From NCBI RefSeq assembly GCF_003014695.1, contig NZ_PYAS01000005.1, positions 1 to 64,000 on the forward strand: a stretch of DNA of 64,000 bases. The letters are read 5' to 3'. The first letter of the stretch is position 1, and each line of letters begins with the position of its first letter. Below are positions 32,998 through 40,247 of this stretch, piece after piece. The DNA comes from Dyadobacter jiangsuensis. GTDB lineage: Bacteria > Bacteroidota > Bacteroidia > Cytophagales > Spirosomataceae. Under the pieces are notes generated by a model that did not search any database, was not told the origin of the DNA, and saw nothing but the letters and a program-made list of their open reading frames with translations. Both the position numbers and the translations under genes were made by a program.

Positions 32998-34026
32998 ATG
33001 TCAATCCTGAAAGCCGCCATCATCGGCGGCGGGCATATTGCCGACCAGAACCATCTTCCGGCATTAGCCAAACTGTCCGATCGCGTCAAGGCCGTATCGA
33101 TATGCAGCCGCGACATCCATAAAGCACAGGCGTTAGCCGACAAGCACGGCGTGCCGCTTGCCTACGACAGCCCCGACGAAATGTACCGGAGCGAAGGCAA
33201 GCCGGACATCGTGATCAACTGCACGGCCAATAACCTGCATTATCCGTTCACCATGCAGGCGCTTGAAAACGGCTGTCATGTATTTTGTGAAAAACCGCCG
33301 GCTATGCACGCCAGCGAGGCACGTGAAATGGCCGATCTGGCCAAAAAGAAGGGCTTAACCCTGGCTTACAACTTCCAGCGCCGCCACGCGCCGGAATACA
33401 CGACGCTGAGAAAATATCATGAGCTAGGCAGCCTGGGCGACATTTACCACATCAAGGCCAACTACCTCCGTCGCCGGGGCATTCCGGGCTGGGGTAATTT
33501 TACCAATAAAACGATCCAGGGAGGCGGTGCATTGATCGACCTCGGCGTGCATATCCTCGATTTGGCGCTAGGCCTCACGGGTTATCAGCATCCTACCCGT
33601 ATTGTAGCCAACACATATGATTTCATTGGTAAAACCGGTGGAAAAGGCCTGAAAGGAGCCTGGAACCCTGCAACATTTGAAGTAGAAGATGCGTGTTTCG
33701 CGCATCTGTCGTTTCCAGGGAATGTCAGCATTGCATTATCCACCTCATTTGCACTAAACATGGAGCAGGAGGAGACCATCAACCTGGAAGTTTTCGGAAC
33801 AAAAGGCGGAGCTAAACTATTTCCGCTATCGGTACATACCGAAATCGCAGGTGAACTAGCCGATATCCGTTTCCCGCATTTGGGTGAAATCGATGCTCAA
33901 TTGCAGAACACAACCGCTTTCCTGGACCTCTGCGACGGCCAATCTGCCAACATTTGCGACGGAGAGCAAGGAGCCATCCTGCAATCCATCGTGGAGCAAA
34001 TCTACCAAAGCGCAGCCAATCAATAG
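32998..34026 (+). CDS. Gfo/Idh/MocA-family oxidoreductase
   Basis: A 342-residue NAD(P)-dependent sugar-type dehydrogenase. The N-terminal Rossmann motif is 'AAIIGGGHIADQNHLPAL'; the catalytic Lys is in 'HVFCEKPPAMHA' (about 98); a second-domain motif is 'QGGGALIDLGVHILDLAL' with the family GG...D.G.H..D pattern (about 176). The substrate cannot be read from sequence. It is monocistronic, between the BlaI operon and a bidirectional terminator. Confidence 0.9.
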   Translation: MSILKAAIIGGGHIADQNHLPALAKLSDRVKAVSICSRDIHKAQALADKHGVPLAYDSPDEMYRSEGKPDIVINCTANNLHYPFTMQALENGCHVFCEKPPAMHASEAREMADLAKKKGLTLAYNFQRRHAPEYTTLRKYHELGSLGDIYHIKANYLRRRGIPGWGNFTNKTIQGGGALIDLGVHILDLALGLTGYQHPTRIVANTYDFIGKTGGKGLKGAWNPATFEVEDACFAHLSFPGNVSIALSTSFALNMEQEETINLEVFGTKGGAKLFPLSVHTEIAGELADIRFPHLGEIDAQLQNTTAFLDLCDGQSANICDGEQGAILQSIVEQIYQSAANQ

Positions 34027-34033
34027 CAACGAG

Positions 34034-34067
34034 AAAGGGCTTGAAGATCAACTCTTCAAGCCCTTTT
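34034..34067. terminator. Bidirectional terminator between the oxidoreductase gene and exbD
   Basis: Perfect 14-bp stem (34034-34047 with 34053-34066) between convergent genes; T-run on the plus side (34064-34067), A-run on the other. Confidence 0.85.
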
Positions 34068-34068
34068 C

Positions 34069-34096
34069 CATTCTCCTTCCTCCCTCCTCCTTTCCT
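34069..34096. repeat. Polypyrimidine (minus-strand GGAGG-rich) tract after the exbD stop
   Basis: Apart from the first bases, the stretch consists of TCC/TTCC blocks only. On the exbD transcript it reads as repeated GGAGGAAAGG starting about 9 nt after the stop codon. A longer tract of the same kind follows the stop of the M28 gene (56213-56262). Confidence 0.7.
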
Positions 34097-34104
34097 CCAA
34101 AATT

Positions 34105-34497
34105 TTATTTAGCCGTAGCCATTACCATTTTGATATCGTTCTTGGCTCCGATTTCGAGTACATCCACCAGGTCCTGCACCGCGAGGTTCTTATCTACCCG
34201 CAAAACGACCGTGCGTTCTTCCACACCGGCAAAGATACTTTGCAACTGCGTTTCCAGGTTATCGAAAGGAACAGGCTCCTTATCGATGAAATAGGCTTTA
34301 TGCTCATCTACCGAAAGTGTAATCTGCTTTTTGTACATCTGTTGCGTAGCCGATGCCTTGGGCAGCATCAGTTTGATCACGTTCGGATTGGACATCGTGG
34401 AGATGATCAAAAAGAACAGCAACAGGAAGAACATGATATCGTTGAGCGAGTGCGTGAACACCTCCGGAGCAAACCGGCTCTTCCGACGTATTTTCAT
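34105..34497 (-). CDS. exbD: ExbD/TolR-type energy-transducing protein
   Basis: A 130-residue inner-membrane protein with one N-terminal membrane helix. 'FTHSLNDIMFFLLLFFLIIS' (about 14-33) contains the conserved membrane Asp (D21) needed for proton coupling. The periplasmic domain has 'ITLSVDEHKAYFIDKEPVPF' and 'VVLRVDKNLAVQDLVDVLEI', typical of ExbD. With ExbB it uses the proton motive force to power TonB. No tonB gene is adjacent; it must be elsewhere. Confidence 0.93.
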   Translation of the reverse strand: MKIRRKSRFAPEVFTHSLNDIMFFLLLFFLIISTMSNPNVIKLMLPKASATQQMYKKQITLSVDEHKAYFIDKEPVPFDNLETQLQSIFAGVEERTVVLRVDKNLAVQDLVDVLEIGAKNDIKMVMATAK

Positions 34498-34530
34498 ATT
34501 GGAAAATGTAATGGGTTGTCCCTTGAATAT

Positions 34531-35211
34531 CTATTTTGCAGCCACTGGCTTTGAAAGCACATCCAGAAAATCGGATGCGGCCATTTGCAGGCGCAATGCA
34601 AAACGGTCGATTTTCATGTTCAGCAAGTGGTAACCCGCGTAGGCGATCAGACCGATGATCAGACCGGATCCGGAAGTGATCATTTTCTCATACATACCCC
34701 CTGCGATGGTGCTGATATTAAAGTCGTTGGAGATTGAAATGTCGTAGAAAATACGGATGATACCCGAAATTGTACCCACGAACCCGAGCATTGGCGCGAT
34801 ACCCGCGATCACCCCCAGGTACGGCAGGTTGCCCTCCATACGCTGGATCTCGATCTGGCTGGCGTTTTCAATCGTAGTTTCAATGTCTTTGATCGGGTAA
34901 CCAATGCGACCGATAGCTCTTTCCAGAATACGGCCCGCTGCATTACGCTGGTTTCTGCAAAGCGACTCCGCCGATTTCAAATTTCCTTGCTGAATAAAAT
35001 CCTTCACATTGTCGACAAATTGCGGCTCAATCTTGCCATTGGCGCCGATACCCAGGAAACGTTCGATAATGAGGAACAGCGTGGCCAGGAACAACAGCCC
35101 CAGTGGCAACATTACCCACCCCCCTTTGGCGAGCAAATCGATTACAGAAAGGCCCTGCTCAGCGACGGGTGCAGCCGCAGTAGAGTCAGTAAGTGCTTGC
35201 AGAAGCATCAT
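34531..35211 (-). CDS. exbB: ExbB/TolQ/MotA-type proton channel
   Basis: A 226-residue protein with three membrane helices: about 29-49 ('GGWVMLPLGLLFLATLFLII'), 124-147 ('LPYLGVIAGIAPMLGFVGTI' region with the family P-x-LG-x-x-GTV-like motif) and 168-195. It forms the channel with ExbD, which follows 33 nt downstream. An N-terminal extension rich in Ala/Thr precedes helix 1, as in several Bacteroidota ExbB proteins. The pair probably energises TonB receptors such as the one at 40248. Confidence 0.93.
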   Translation of the reverse strand: MMLLQALTDSTAAAPVAEQGLSVIDLLAKGGWVMLPLGLLFLATLFLIIERFLGIGANGKIEPQFVDNVKDFIQQGNLKSAESLCRNQRNAAGRILERAIGRIGYPIKDIETTIENASQIEIQRMEGNLPYLGVIAGIAPMLGFVGTISGIIRIFYDISISNDFNISTIAGGMYEKMITSGSGLIIGLIAYAGYHLLNMKIDRFALRLQMAASDFLDVLSKPVAAK

Positions 35212-35331
35212 ATCAGAAATAAAAAGTGAATGGTTAAGCGAATGAAACAGAGGTCGATTCTATTCAAAAACAATTTTGATCTTAAACGGAGCATAATGCC
35301 CCTTATTGTTCAAAGGGCAAATATAGGAAAA

Positions 35332-35952
35332 TTACTCTTCGGACGGGGGCAAGAGATTGCTTACATTCTCGGTACCCTCATAGAGGTCGGCCATTTGCAG
35401 CGTAGCGCCGATTGTTCGAATCGTAATTGATTCGGTAAGGGAGAATGCGTCATCGGCCAGGATCCACTGATTATCGGGCATCCGGCGGAAAACCTGAGCA
35501 CTGGCTTTCCGGGAATCTATTGTCACATATTCCTGCAAGGATTCAATGTCTCGGTACAATTTGAATTTAAGGCTACGGTCGTAGTCAGTAGTGGAAGCGG
35601 AGAGGATTTCAATGATCACGGATGGGTTAATAATCGTGATACGGTCCAGTTTCGAAAACTTGTTCGGCCCACAGACGATGACAATGTCGGGATAAGTATA
35701 AAGCGAATTCGCCGGAATGTGAATCCGCTGGTCGCTCGAAGAGCTTCTGCATGACTTACCCTTTTTCAAAACCGGATAAATCTCCCCGATTACATTTTCC
35801 TTAACCCGATTGTGATTCGGCGCCGCCCCGGCCATTTTGATAATCTGCCCCTGAAAATACTCGCTCTTTTCAAAAGCGTCGTTTTCAAGCCGGAGATATT
35901 CCTCTTCTGAGTACATGATCTGTTGTGAAAGTGCTAATGCAGGTGCTGCCAT
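35332..35952 (-). CDS. Uma2-family (DUF820) putative PD-(D/E)XK nuclease
   Basis: A 206-residue soluble protein with the canonical Uma2 pattern: 'YSEEEYLRLENDAFEKSEYF' (N-terminal YxxxE), 'PDIVIVCGP' (acidic D), 'NPSVIIEILSASTTDYDRSLKFKLYRDI' in pieces (E then the D-R-x-x-K signature) and 'LQEYVTIDSRKASAQVFRR'. It is more typical than the copy at 28310. The gene is alone on its strand, between exbB and the lipoprotein/barrel pair. Its role is unknown. Confidence 0.82.
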   Translation of the reverse strand: MAAPALALSQQIMYSEEEYLRLENDAFEKSEYFQGQIIKMAGAAPNHNRVKENVIGEIYPVLKKGKSCRSSSSDQRIHIPANSLYTYPDIVIVCGPNKFSKLDRITIINPSVIIEILSASTTDYDRSLKFKLYRDIESLQEYVTIDSRKASAQVFRRMPDNQWILADDAFSLTESITIRTIGATLQMADLYEGTENVSNLLPPSEE

Positions 35953-36087
35953 ATTATAGTGTGCTTTTTCTCAAATATACCTTTAATGTCCCACACTAAG
36001 TGCTGATTTAAACACCGATTATCCTGCGGAGGGCAACGATGTTTCAAGAAATTGTGTCTCCTGGAAACACAAAAAGATGGAATCTTC

Positions 36088-36573
36088 ATGAAATATTTGA
36101 GGTCAACAATTCCAATGTTTATATCGCTCTTGCTGCTCGGCTGTGTCTTCTGCGGTCCGCAACAAGAACTGACAGTTGTTATACGCTCCACAAACACACT
36201 TCTGGACTCCGCGAAGGTAGACTCCGTTTTCGCGCTGAATGCGCTGGATTCAATAGGACAGCTCGTATCCAAAAATATTACAGGAATGCATTCATTCCCA
36301 ATTTCCCTGCGGGCTGATAGCACTACATATGTATACAAATATGAAGGCAGCAAAAAAACCGCCGACACCTTGACAATCTTTTATGAACGGGAGTTCCGCT
36401 ATAAGGGTGATTGCGGATTTGTAGTGAATGCTAACAAGCCGCGGGATGGTCGTACGCATCGCTCAACGTTCAAAAAAGTGGAGGTGCGGTATGGCACCTA
36501 CATTACACCGAATAGCTGGGAGGTGGGCGCGCAAGATACTTCCACAGGAATTTATGTAGAGATCAAAGAATGA
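36088..36573 (+). CDS. Putative lipoprotein, possibly DUF6452-like
   Basis: The ATG at 36088 is chosen because it starts directly before a lipoprotein signal peptide ('IPMFISLLLLGC', Cys19); the longer frame begins 12 codons earlier without sense. The 161-residue protein has a beta-rich body with 'DTLTIFYEREFRYKGDCGFVV' split at about 113-133 and a C-terminal 'VEVRYGTYITPNSW'. Size, signal and pairing with the next gene (4-bp ATGA overlap) resemble the DUF6452 lipoprotein/DUF6048 barrel pairs found in Bacteroidota, but I could not confirm this. Confidence 0.6.
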   Translation: MKYLRSTIPMFISLLLLGCVFCGPQQELTVVIRSTNTLLDSAKVDSVFALNALDSIGQLVSKNITGMHSFPISLRADSTTYVYKYEGSKKTADTLTIFYEREFRYKGDCGFVVNANKPRDGRTHRSTFKKVEVRYGTYITPNSWEVGAQDTSTGIYVEIKE

Positions 36574-37223
36574 AAACACTCGTCGTCCTCGTCGCTATCG
36601 TCTCGCTAGGATTTACAACCTACGCACAGCAGGACAGTACCAGGGGTAGTTACCTTGGACTCGATGTGATCAATAGTGTGCCCACGTATGCCCTCCCAAA
36701 TTGGTATTACATTCGAAAAACGATCATCGTTGAGCCCTACTATCACTTTAATATCAAAAGACCGGACGCAAGTGTTGTGATCGGTGCGGGCTTTGCAAAG
36801 GGTTCTACCCGTCAGTACGACGAATTCGATCCGTCCCAGAATTTTCAGGGGGCTTATTTCCGGGCTTCATACGAGTTCCAACATCGCTCAAGGTTTATCA
36901 GCGTCGGTTATGGCCCTATCATCTCGTTTGCCAGTTACAGTGGAAAATTTGTGTTTGATGGGCCTACATTCGGCGATTATGAAGGTTCTTTTCAGGAAAG
37001 GAATAATGTCGCAATAGGCTGGGAGGGCTATATTGCCTACGATCTCAAACTAGGCCGCTACCTTTCTCTCAGATTTTTACTACGAAATGTGATGGGGCGG
37101 CGTACCAAAGCCTCCGTTTACGTGCAGTATTACCCCGGTTTCGGGTACACACCGCCGTTGCTCAATAACCGTTTTCTTTATTCCGGAGGTCTTTCATTTC
37201 AGCTCTACTACAGATTACCGTAG
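36570..37223 (+). CDS. Putative outer-membrane beta-barrel, possibly DUF6048-like
   Basis: A 217-residue exported protein (signal peptide ending 'TTYAQ'). Alternating aromatic strands ('IIVEPYYHFNI', 'YFRASYEFQ', 'FISVGYGPIISFASY') and a C-terminal strand ending in aromatic residues ('GGLSFQLYYRLP') indicate a small outer-membrane barrel. It overlaps the lipoprotein gene by 4 bp, so the two products probably act together in the outer membrane. It is just upstream of the copper-type operon but has a promoter-like element between, so a functional link is not implied. Confidence 0.65.
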   Translation: MKTLVVLVAIVSLGFTTYAQQDSTRGSYLGLDVINSVPTYALPNWYYIRKTIIVEPYYHFNIKRPDASVVIGAGFAKGSTRQYDEFDPSQNFQGAYFRASYEFQHRSRFISVGYGPIISFASYSGKFVFDGPTFGDYEGSFQERNNVAIGWEGYIAYDLKLGRYLSLRFLLRNVMGRRTKASVYVQYYPGFGYTPPLLNNRFLYSGGLSFQLYYRLP

Positions 37224-37274
37224 TGAGTTGTATATCGCAGTTAAGAAAACCACCTTTTTTAACCTTTTCATACA

Positions 37275-37282
37275 TACCTTTG
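37275..37282 (+). promoter_or_regulatory. Promoter -7 element of the MbnP/MbnH operon
   Basis: TACCTTTG matches TAnnTTTG exactly. No good -33 element is seen. It lies 44 bp before the GTG start chosen for the first gene and within the longer alternative frame, which supports the shorter start. Confidence 0.5.
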
Positions 37283-37326
37283 CTCGAACAAATACCACTC
37301 AAACCGGCTCGTTCGTTTCTGATATT

Positions 37327-37722
37327 GTGAGAAATTCTGCAAGACAATGGATATCCCTCAGCCTGCTTGGCCTCATGTTGGTCAAAGTGTGGGTGATTCC
37401 TTTGTTGTACCTGGATTTTGAGATCCGGCGCGAATACATCGTTGCCAACCTTTGCGAAAACAGAAACCGGCCGCAAATGCATTGCGATGGCAAGTGCTAC
37501 CTCGCCAAACGCATCGCCGCGCTGGACGAACAGGAAAAACGTCAGGCTGAAAAAACGTACATGTCACGCCTGATTGACCAGGTAATGGACCAGCGCACGG
37601 ATTTTTCCTTTGCGCAGCAACCTGTTATCGTCGAACTGCTTCCGCGAGCGGTTTTCTCTCTTGCCAATTGCTTCACACCCCGCATTGCGGTGGACGATAT
37701 TTTTCATCCCCCGCTCGTCTGA
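37327..37722 (+). CDS. Small membrane-anchored C-x9-C-x3-C protein A of the copper-type operon
   Basis: I choose the GTG at 37327 because a perfect -7 element lies upstream and because the resulting 131-residue protein aligns end to end with the paralogue at 39826: both begin M-R, have one N-terminal membrane helix (about 9-29) and then a shared block. In this copy the block is 'RREYIVANLCENRNRPQMHC' plus 'DGKCYLAKR': Cys43, Cys53, Cys57 with His52 beside Cys53. Cys and His in this spacing look like a metal site facing the periplasm. The C-terminal half is hydrophilic and not conserved. No named family is known to me. Position at the head of the MbnP-MbnH operon suggests a role in copper handling (inference). 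Confidence 0.7.
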   Translation: MRNSARQWISLSLLGLMLVKVWVIPLLYLDFEIRREYIVANLCENRNRPQMHCDGKCYLAKRIAALDEQEKRQAEKTYMSRLIDQVMDQRTDFSFAQQPVIVELLPRAVFSLANCFTPRIAVDDIFHPPLV

Positions 37723-37843
37723 TTTAGCATAAAATCACCCCATTTGCAGTTCTAGCATTAGTTGGAACAGATTCTGTTTGCAATTTTGTCGGCTTAATGC
37801 ACGCCCATCGGATGCGTGTGAACCATTATTTTTCAAAACACAT

Positions 37844-38674
37844 ATGATGAAAAGAACATTTTCATGGTTATCGGCATGGGCGTTGGCCTCCGGGTTACTG
37901 ATGGTTTCCTGCTCTTTCCCGGACGAAAACGACGATACTGATCCCATTGAAACCGGCACGATTCAGCTGCAATTCGATAATATCGTGGGTGATAAAGATT
38001 TGCAGCTCAATACCACACAATATATGAATGCGGCGGGAGAGGATTTCACGGTCAGCAAACTCAACTACTACATTTCGAATATCAAACTCATCAAATTGGA
38101 TGGCAGCGTGTTTACAGTACCACAGGATTCGAGCTACTTTCTGATCCGTGAGGCGAATAAGGAGTCGCAGAAACTGACGATCCGGAATGTGCTGACAGGT
38201 GATTACACGGGCGTTGAGTTTATGGTGGGCGTCGACAGCCTGCGTAGCGTGATGGAGCCGGATTCACCTGGACGAAAGGGGATCCTGGACATCTACTCAG
38301 GCCCAACCAATGAAGAAGCGATGTACTGGGACTGGAATCCGGGCTATATTTTCATGAAAATGGAAGGCTCTTCCGATTCGGCAACGACCGCAAATGGCAA
38401 GTACTATTACCACATTGGCTTTTTCGGAGGTAGAACAGAAAAGACGATCAATAATCTCAGGACCGTCAAACTGACTTTCCCTGGCCAGAAGGCGATCGTG
38501 ACGACGAGCATTGTTTCCAACGTACTCATTCAGGCCGATATTCAGAAAATTTTCAACGGCGGCACGCCATTGAGTATCAAGAAGAGCTCATCGCTAATGT
38601 TTACCGATTCTTCGAGGTACGTCGCCGACAACTACGCCGGGATGTTCCATGTCAAAGAAATAAAGATCAACTAA
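37844..38674 (+). CDS. mbnP: MbnP-like lipoprotein (putative copper-binding)
   Basis: A 276-residue protein (ATG 37844; ATG 37847 is equally possible). The lipobox 'LLMVSC' (Cys23) is followed by acidic residues, typical for surface-exposed Bacteroidota lipoproteins. The body fits the MbnP family: 'GTIQLQFDNIVGDKDLQLN', 'FTVSKLNYYISNIKLIKLDG', 'DYTGVEFMVGVDS', and 'YWDWNPGYIFMKMEGSS' (161-177) with 'YYYHIGFFGG' (187-196). In characterised MbnP a Trp is oxidised to kynurenine by MbnH to create a Cu(I) site; W162 and W164 in this block are the candidates here. The mbnH gene follows after 18 nt. Confidence 0.85.
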   Translation: MMKRTFSWLSAWALASGLLMVSCSFPDENDDTDPIETGTIQLQFDNIVGDKDLQLNTTQYMNAAGEDFTVSKLNYYISNIKLIKLDGSVFTVPQDSSYFLIREANKESQKLTIRNVLTGDYTGVEFMVGVDSLRSVMEPDSPGRKGILDIYSGPTNEEAMYWDWNPGYIFMKMEGSSDSATTANGKYYYHIGFFGGRTEKTINNLRTVKLTFPGQKAIVTTSIVSNVLIQADIQKIFNGGTPLSIKKSSSLMFTDSSRYVADNYAGMFHVKEIKIN

Positions 38675-38692
38675 AATACACTGGCAAACGAA

Positions 38693-39826
38693 ATGAGGAA
38701 GGTTACGGGCATATTGAGCTTTTTGGCAGCGCTGCTGGCGTTGGCTGTTTCTTGCAAAAAGAGCAGTACCGACGACCCGGGGCCTAAGCCGACGGACAAT
38801 ACCCCTACGCCATTGCAATGGACGAAGCCTTCCTATTTCCCCGATCCGGTCTATGATTTATCCAAAAATCCGCTGACGGTCGAAGGCGTCGAGCTAGGCA
38901 AATTCCTTTTTTATGATGGCATTCTCTCGCGGACGGACAACATCGGCTGCGGGACGTGCCACCAGCAACAGGCTGCATTTACGCACCATGGACATGACCT
39001 CAGCCACGGCGTGGACGACAGGATCGGTACGCGGAATGCGCCATCTGTACAGAATATGGCCTGGAATACCTCCTTTTTTTGGGATGGCGGCGTGCATGAT
39101 ATGGACATGGTGCCGCCGGTGCCTATTCAAAATAAGGTGGAAATGGACGAGCGGGTCGGCAATGTGATCGAAAAGTTGAAAAAAACGCCGGTAGCAGGTG
39201 CCGCCAAGCAGGTGAATTATCCCAAAATGTTCAAGGCGGCATTCGGCAGCGATAGTATTACGGCCGACCGGATGATGCAGGCGCTGTCACAGTTTATGAT
39301 GACGATGGTTTCGGCTACGTCCCGTTATGACTATTTCCTGCGCGGCGACGCTTCCGCATTGACAGCACAGGAAAAAGATGGCTTATCCATTTTCAAACAA
39401 AAATGTGCCTCCTGCCATGCCGGCGAGCTTTTTACAGACCAGAAATTCAGAAACAATGGCCTGGTACCCAACCGAATCAACGATCAGGGCCGGTATGCCA
39501 TTACTTTAAATGATAACGACCGGCTGAAATTCAAGGTACCAAGTCTGCGTAATGTGGGCCTGACCGCTCCCTATATGCATGATGGCCGTTTCACGACACT
39601 CGAACAGGTGCTCGACCACTACGCAAACGACAAGCCGGGCAGCAAGGACAGTATTTACGTTTCCCCGACTCTGGACCCGCTGCTGAACGTAGCTGGGCAA
39701 AAACGCGGGATCAGCCTGACGACGGCAGAAAAGCAGTCTATCATTGCATTTCTGAAAACATTAAATGACGACGATTTCATCAAAGACAAGCGTTTTTCCG
39801 ATCCCGGTGTAGGAACCTCTTTTTAA
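38693..39826 (+). CDS. mbnH: MbnH-like di-haem cytochrome c peroxidase family lipoprotein
   Basis: A 377-residue lipoprotein (lipobox 'LAVSC', Cys21). Two c-type haem motifs are seen: 'CGTCH' (86-90) and 'CASCH' (238-242), with the family blocks 'LGKFLFYDGILSRTDNIGC', 'GTRNAPSVQNMAW', 'FFWDGGVHD' and 'PSLRNVGLTAPYMHDGRF' (283-300). MbnH and MauG are relatives of bacterial cytochrome c peroxidase that oxidise Trp in a partner protein. Adjacency to mbnP argues for the MbnH role; a plain peroxidase cannot be excluded, and the distal ligand (Tyr or Met in 'PYMHDG') was not resolved. The stop overlaps the next ATG (TAATG). Confidence 0.85.
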   Translation: MRKVTGILSFLAALLALAVSCKKSSTDDPGPKPTDNTPTPLQWTKPSYFPDPVYDLSKNPLTVEGVELGKFLFYDGILSRTDNIGCGTCHQQQAAFTHHGHDLSHGVDDRIGTRNAPSVQNMAWNTSFFWDGGVHDMDMVPPVPIQNKVEMDERVGNVIEKLKKTPVAGAAKQVNYPKMFKAAFGSDSITADRMMQALSQFMMTMVSATSRYDYFLRGDASALTAQEKDGLSIFKQKCASCHAGELFTDQKFRNNGLVPNRINDQGRYAITLNDNDRLKFKVPSLRNVGLTAPYMHDGRFTTLEQVLDHYANDKPGSKDSIYVSPTLDPLLNVAGQKRGISLTTAEKQSIIAFLKTLNDDDFIKDKRFSDPGVGTSF

Positions 39827-40203
39827 TGCGCTCATTCATAGCATACATATTGCTCGCAGCTATTATGCTACCCACGCTCAGTCCGTGGGGAACGATCGCG
39901 TACTTTAAACTGAACCGGGAATACATTGCCAGGGTGCTTTGCGAAAACCGGAAACGCCCCGACCTGCATTGCGACGGCAAGTGTTACCTGGCCAAAAAAC
40001 TCAAACAGCAAAAGGAAAAGCAGGATAAGGAGACTTCGGAGAAAGTCCACAACACGCCTGTTATCCAGCTATTTACCCCCCAACCCTATTCTTACAGCTT
40101 TGAACCGGAGACAGTCGAATTCCGCGAACCGGTTCGTTTCTTCCATCAGTTACTTTTCTACTCAGCCCCAGTCGGCAAATTGCTGCGCCCGCCCAGGAGA
40201 TAA
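39826..40203 (+). CDS. Small membrane-anchored C-x9-C-x3-C protein B of the copper-type operon
   Basis: A 125-residue paralogue of the protein at 37327. One N-terminal membrane helix (about 4-27), then 'NREYIARVLCENRKRPDLHC' plus 'DGKCYLAKK': Cys39, Cys49, Cys53, His48. A Lys/Glu-rich coil follows ('KQQKEKQDKETSEK'), then a Pro- and aromatic-rich tail. The start is certain (TAATG with mbnH, similar length to the paralogue). It sits between mbnH and the TonB receptor. The shared motif suggests periplasmic metal binding or thiol chemistry; function not described to my knowledge. Confidence 0.78.
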   Translation: MRSFIAYILLAAIMLPTLSPWGTIAYFKLNREYIARVLCENRKRPDLHCDGKCYLAKKLKQQKEKQDKETSEKVHNTPVIQLFTPQPYSYSFEPETVEFREPVRFFHQLLFYSAPVGKLLRPPRR

Positions 40204-40247
40204 AATTCATGATACCTAACTGAATTTTAATCTCTTAAAGCATTATA

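Noticed and set aside
37228..37326. Extended N-terminus for small Cys protein A starting at a TTG
   Set aside because: A perfect promoter -7 element lies inside this stretch and the paralogue has no such extension.
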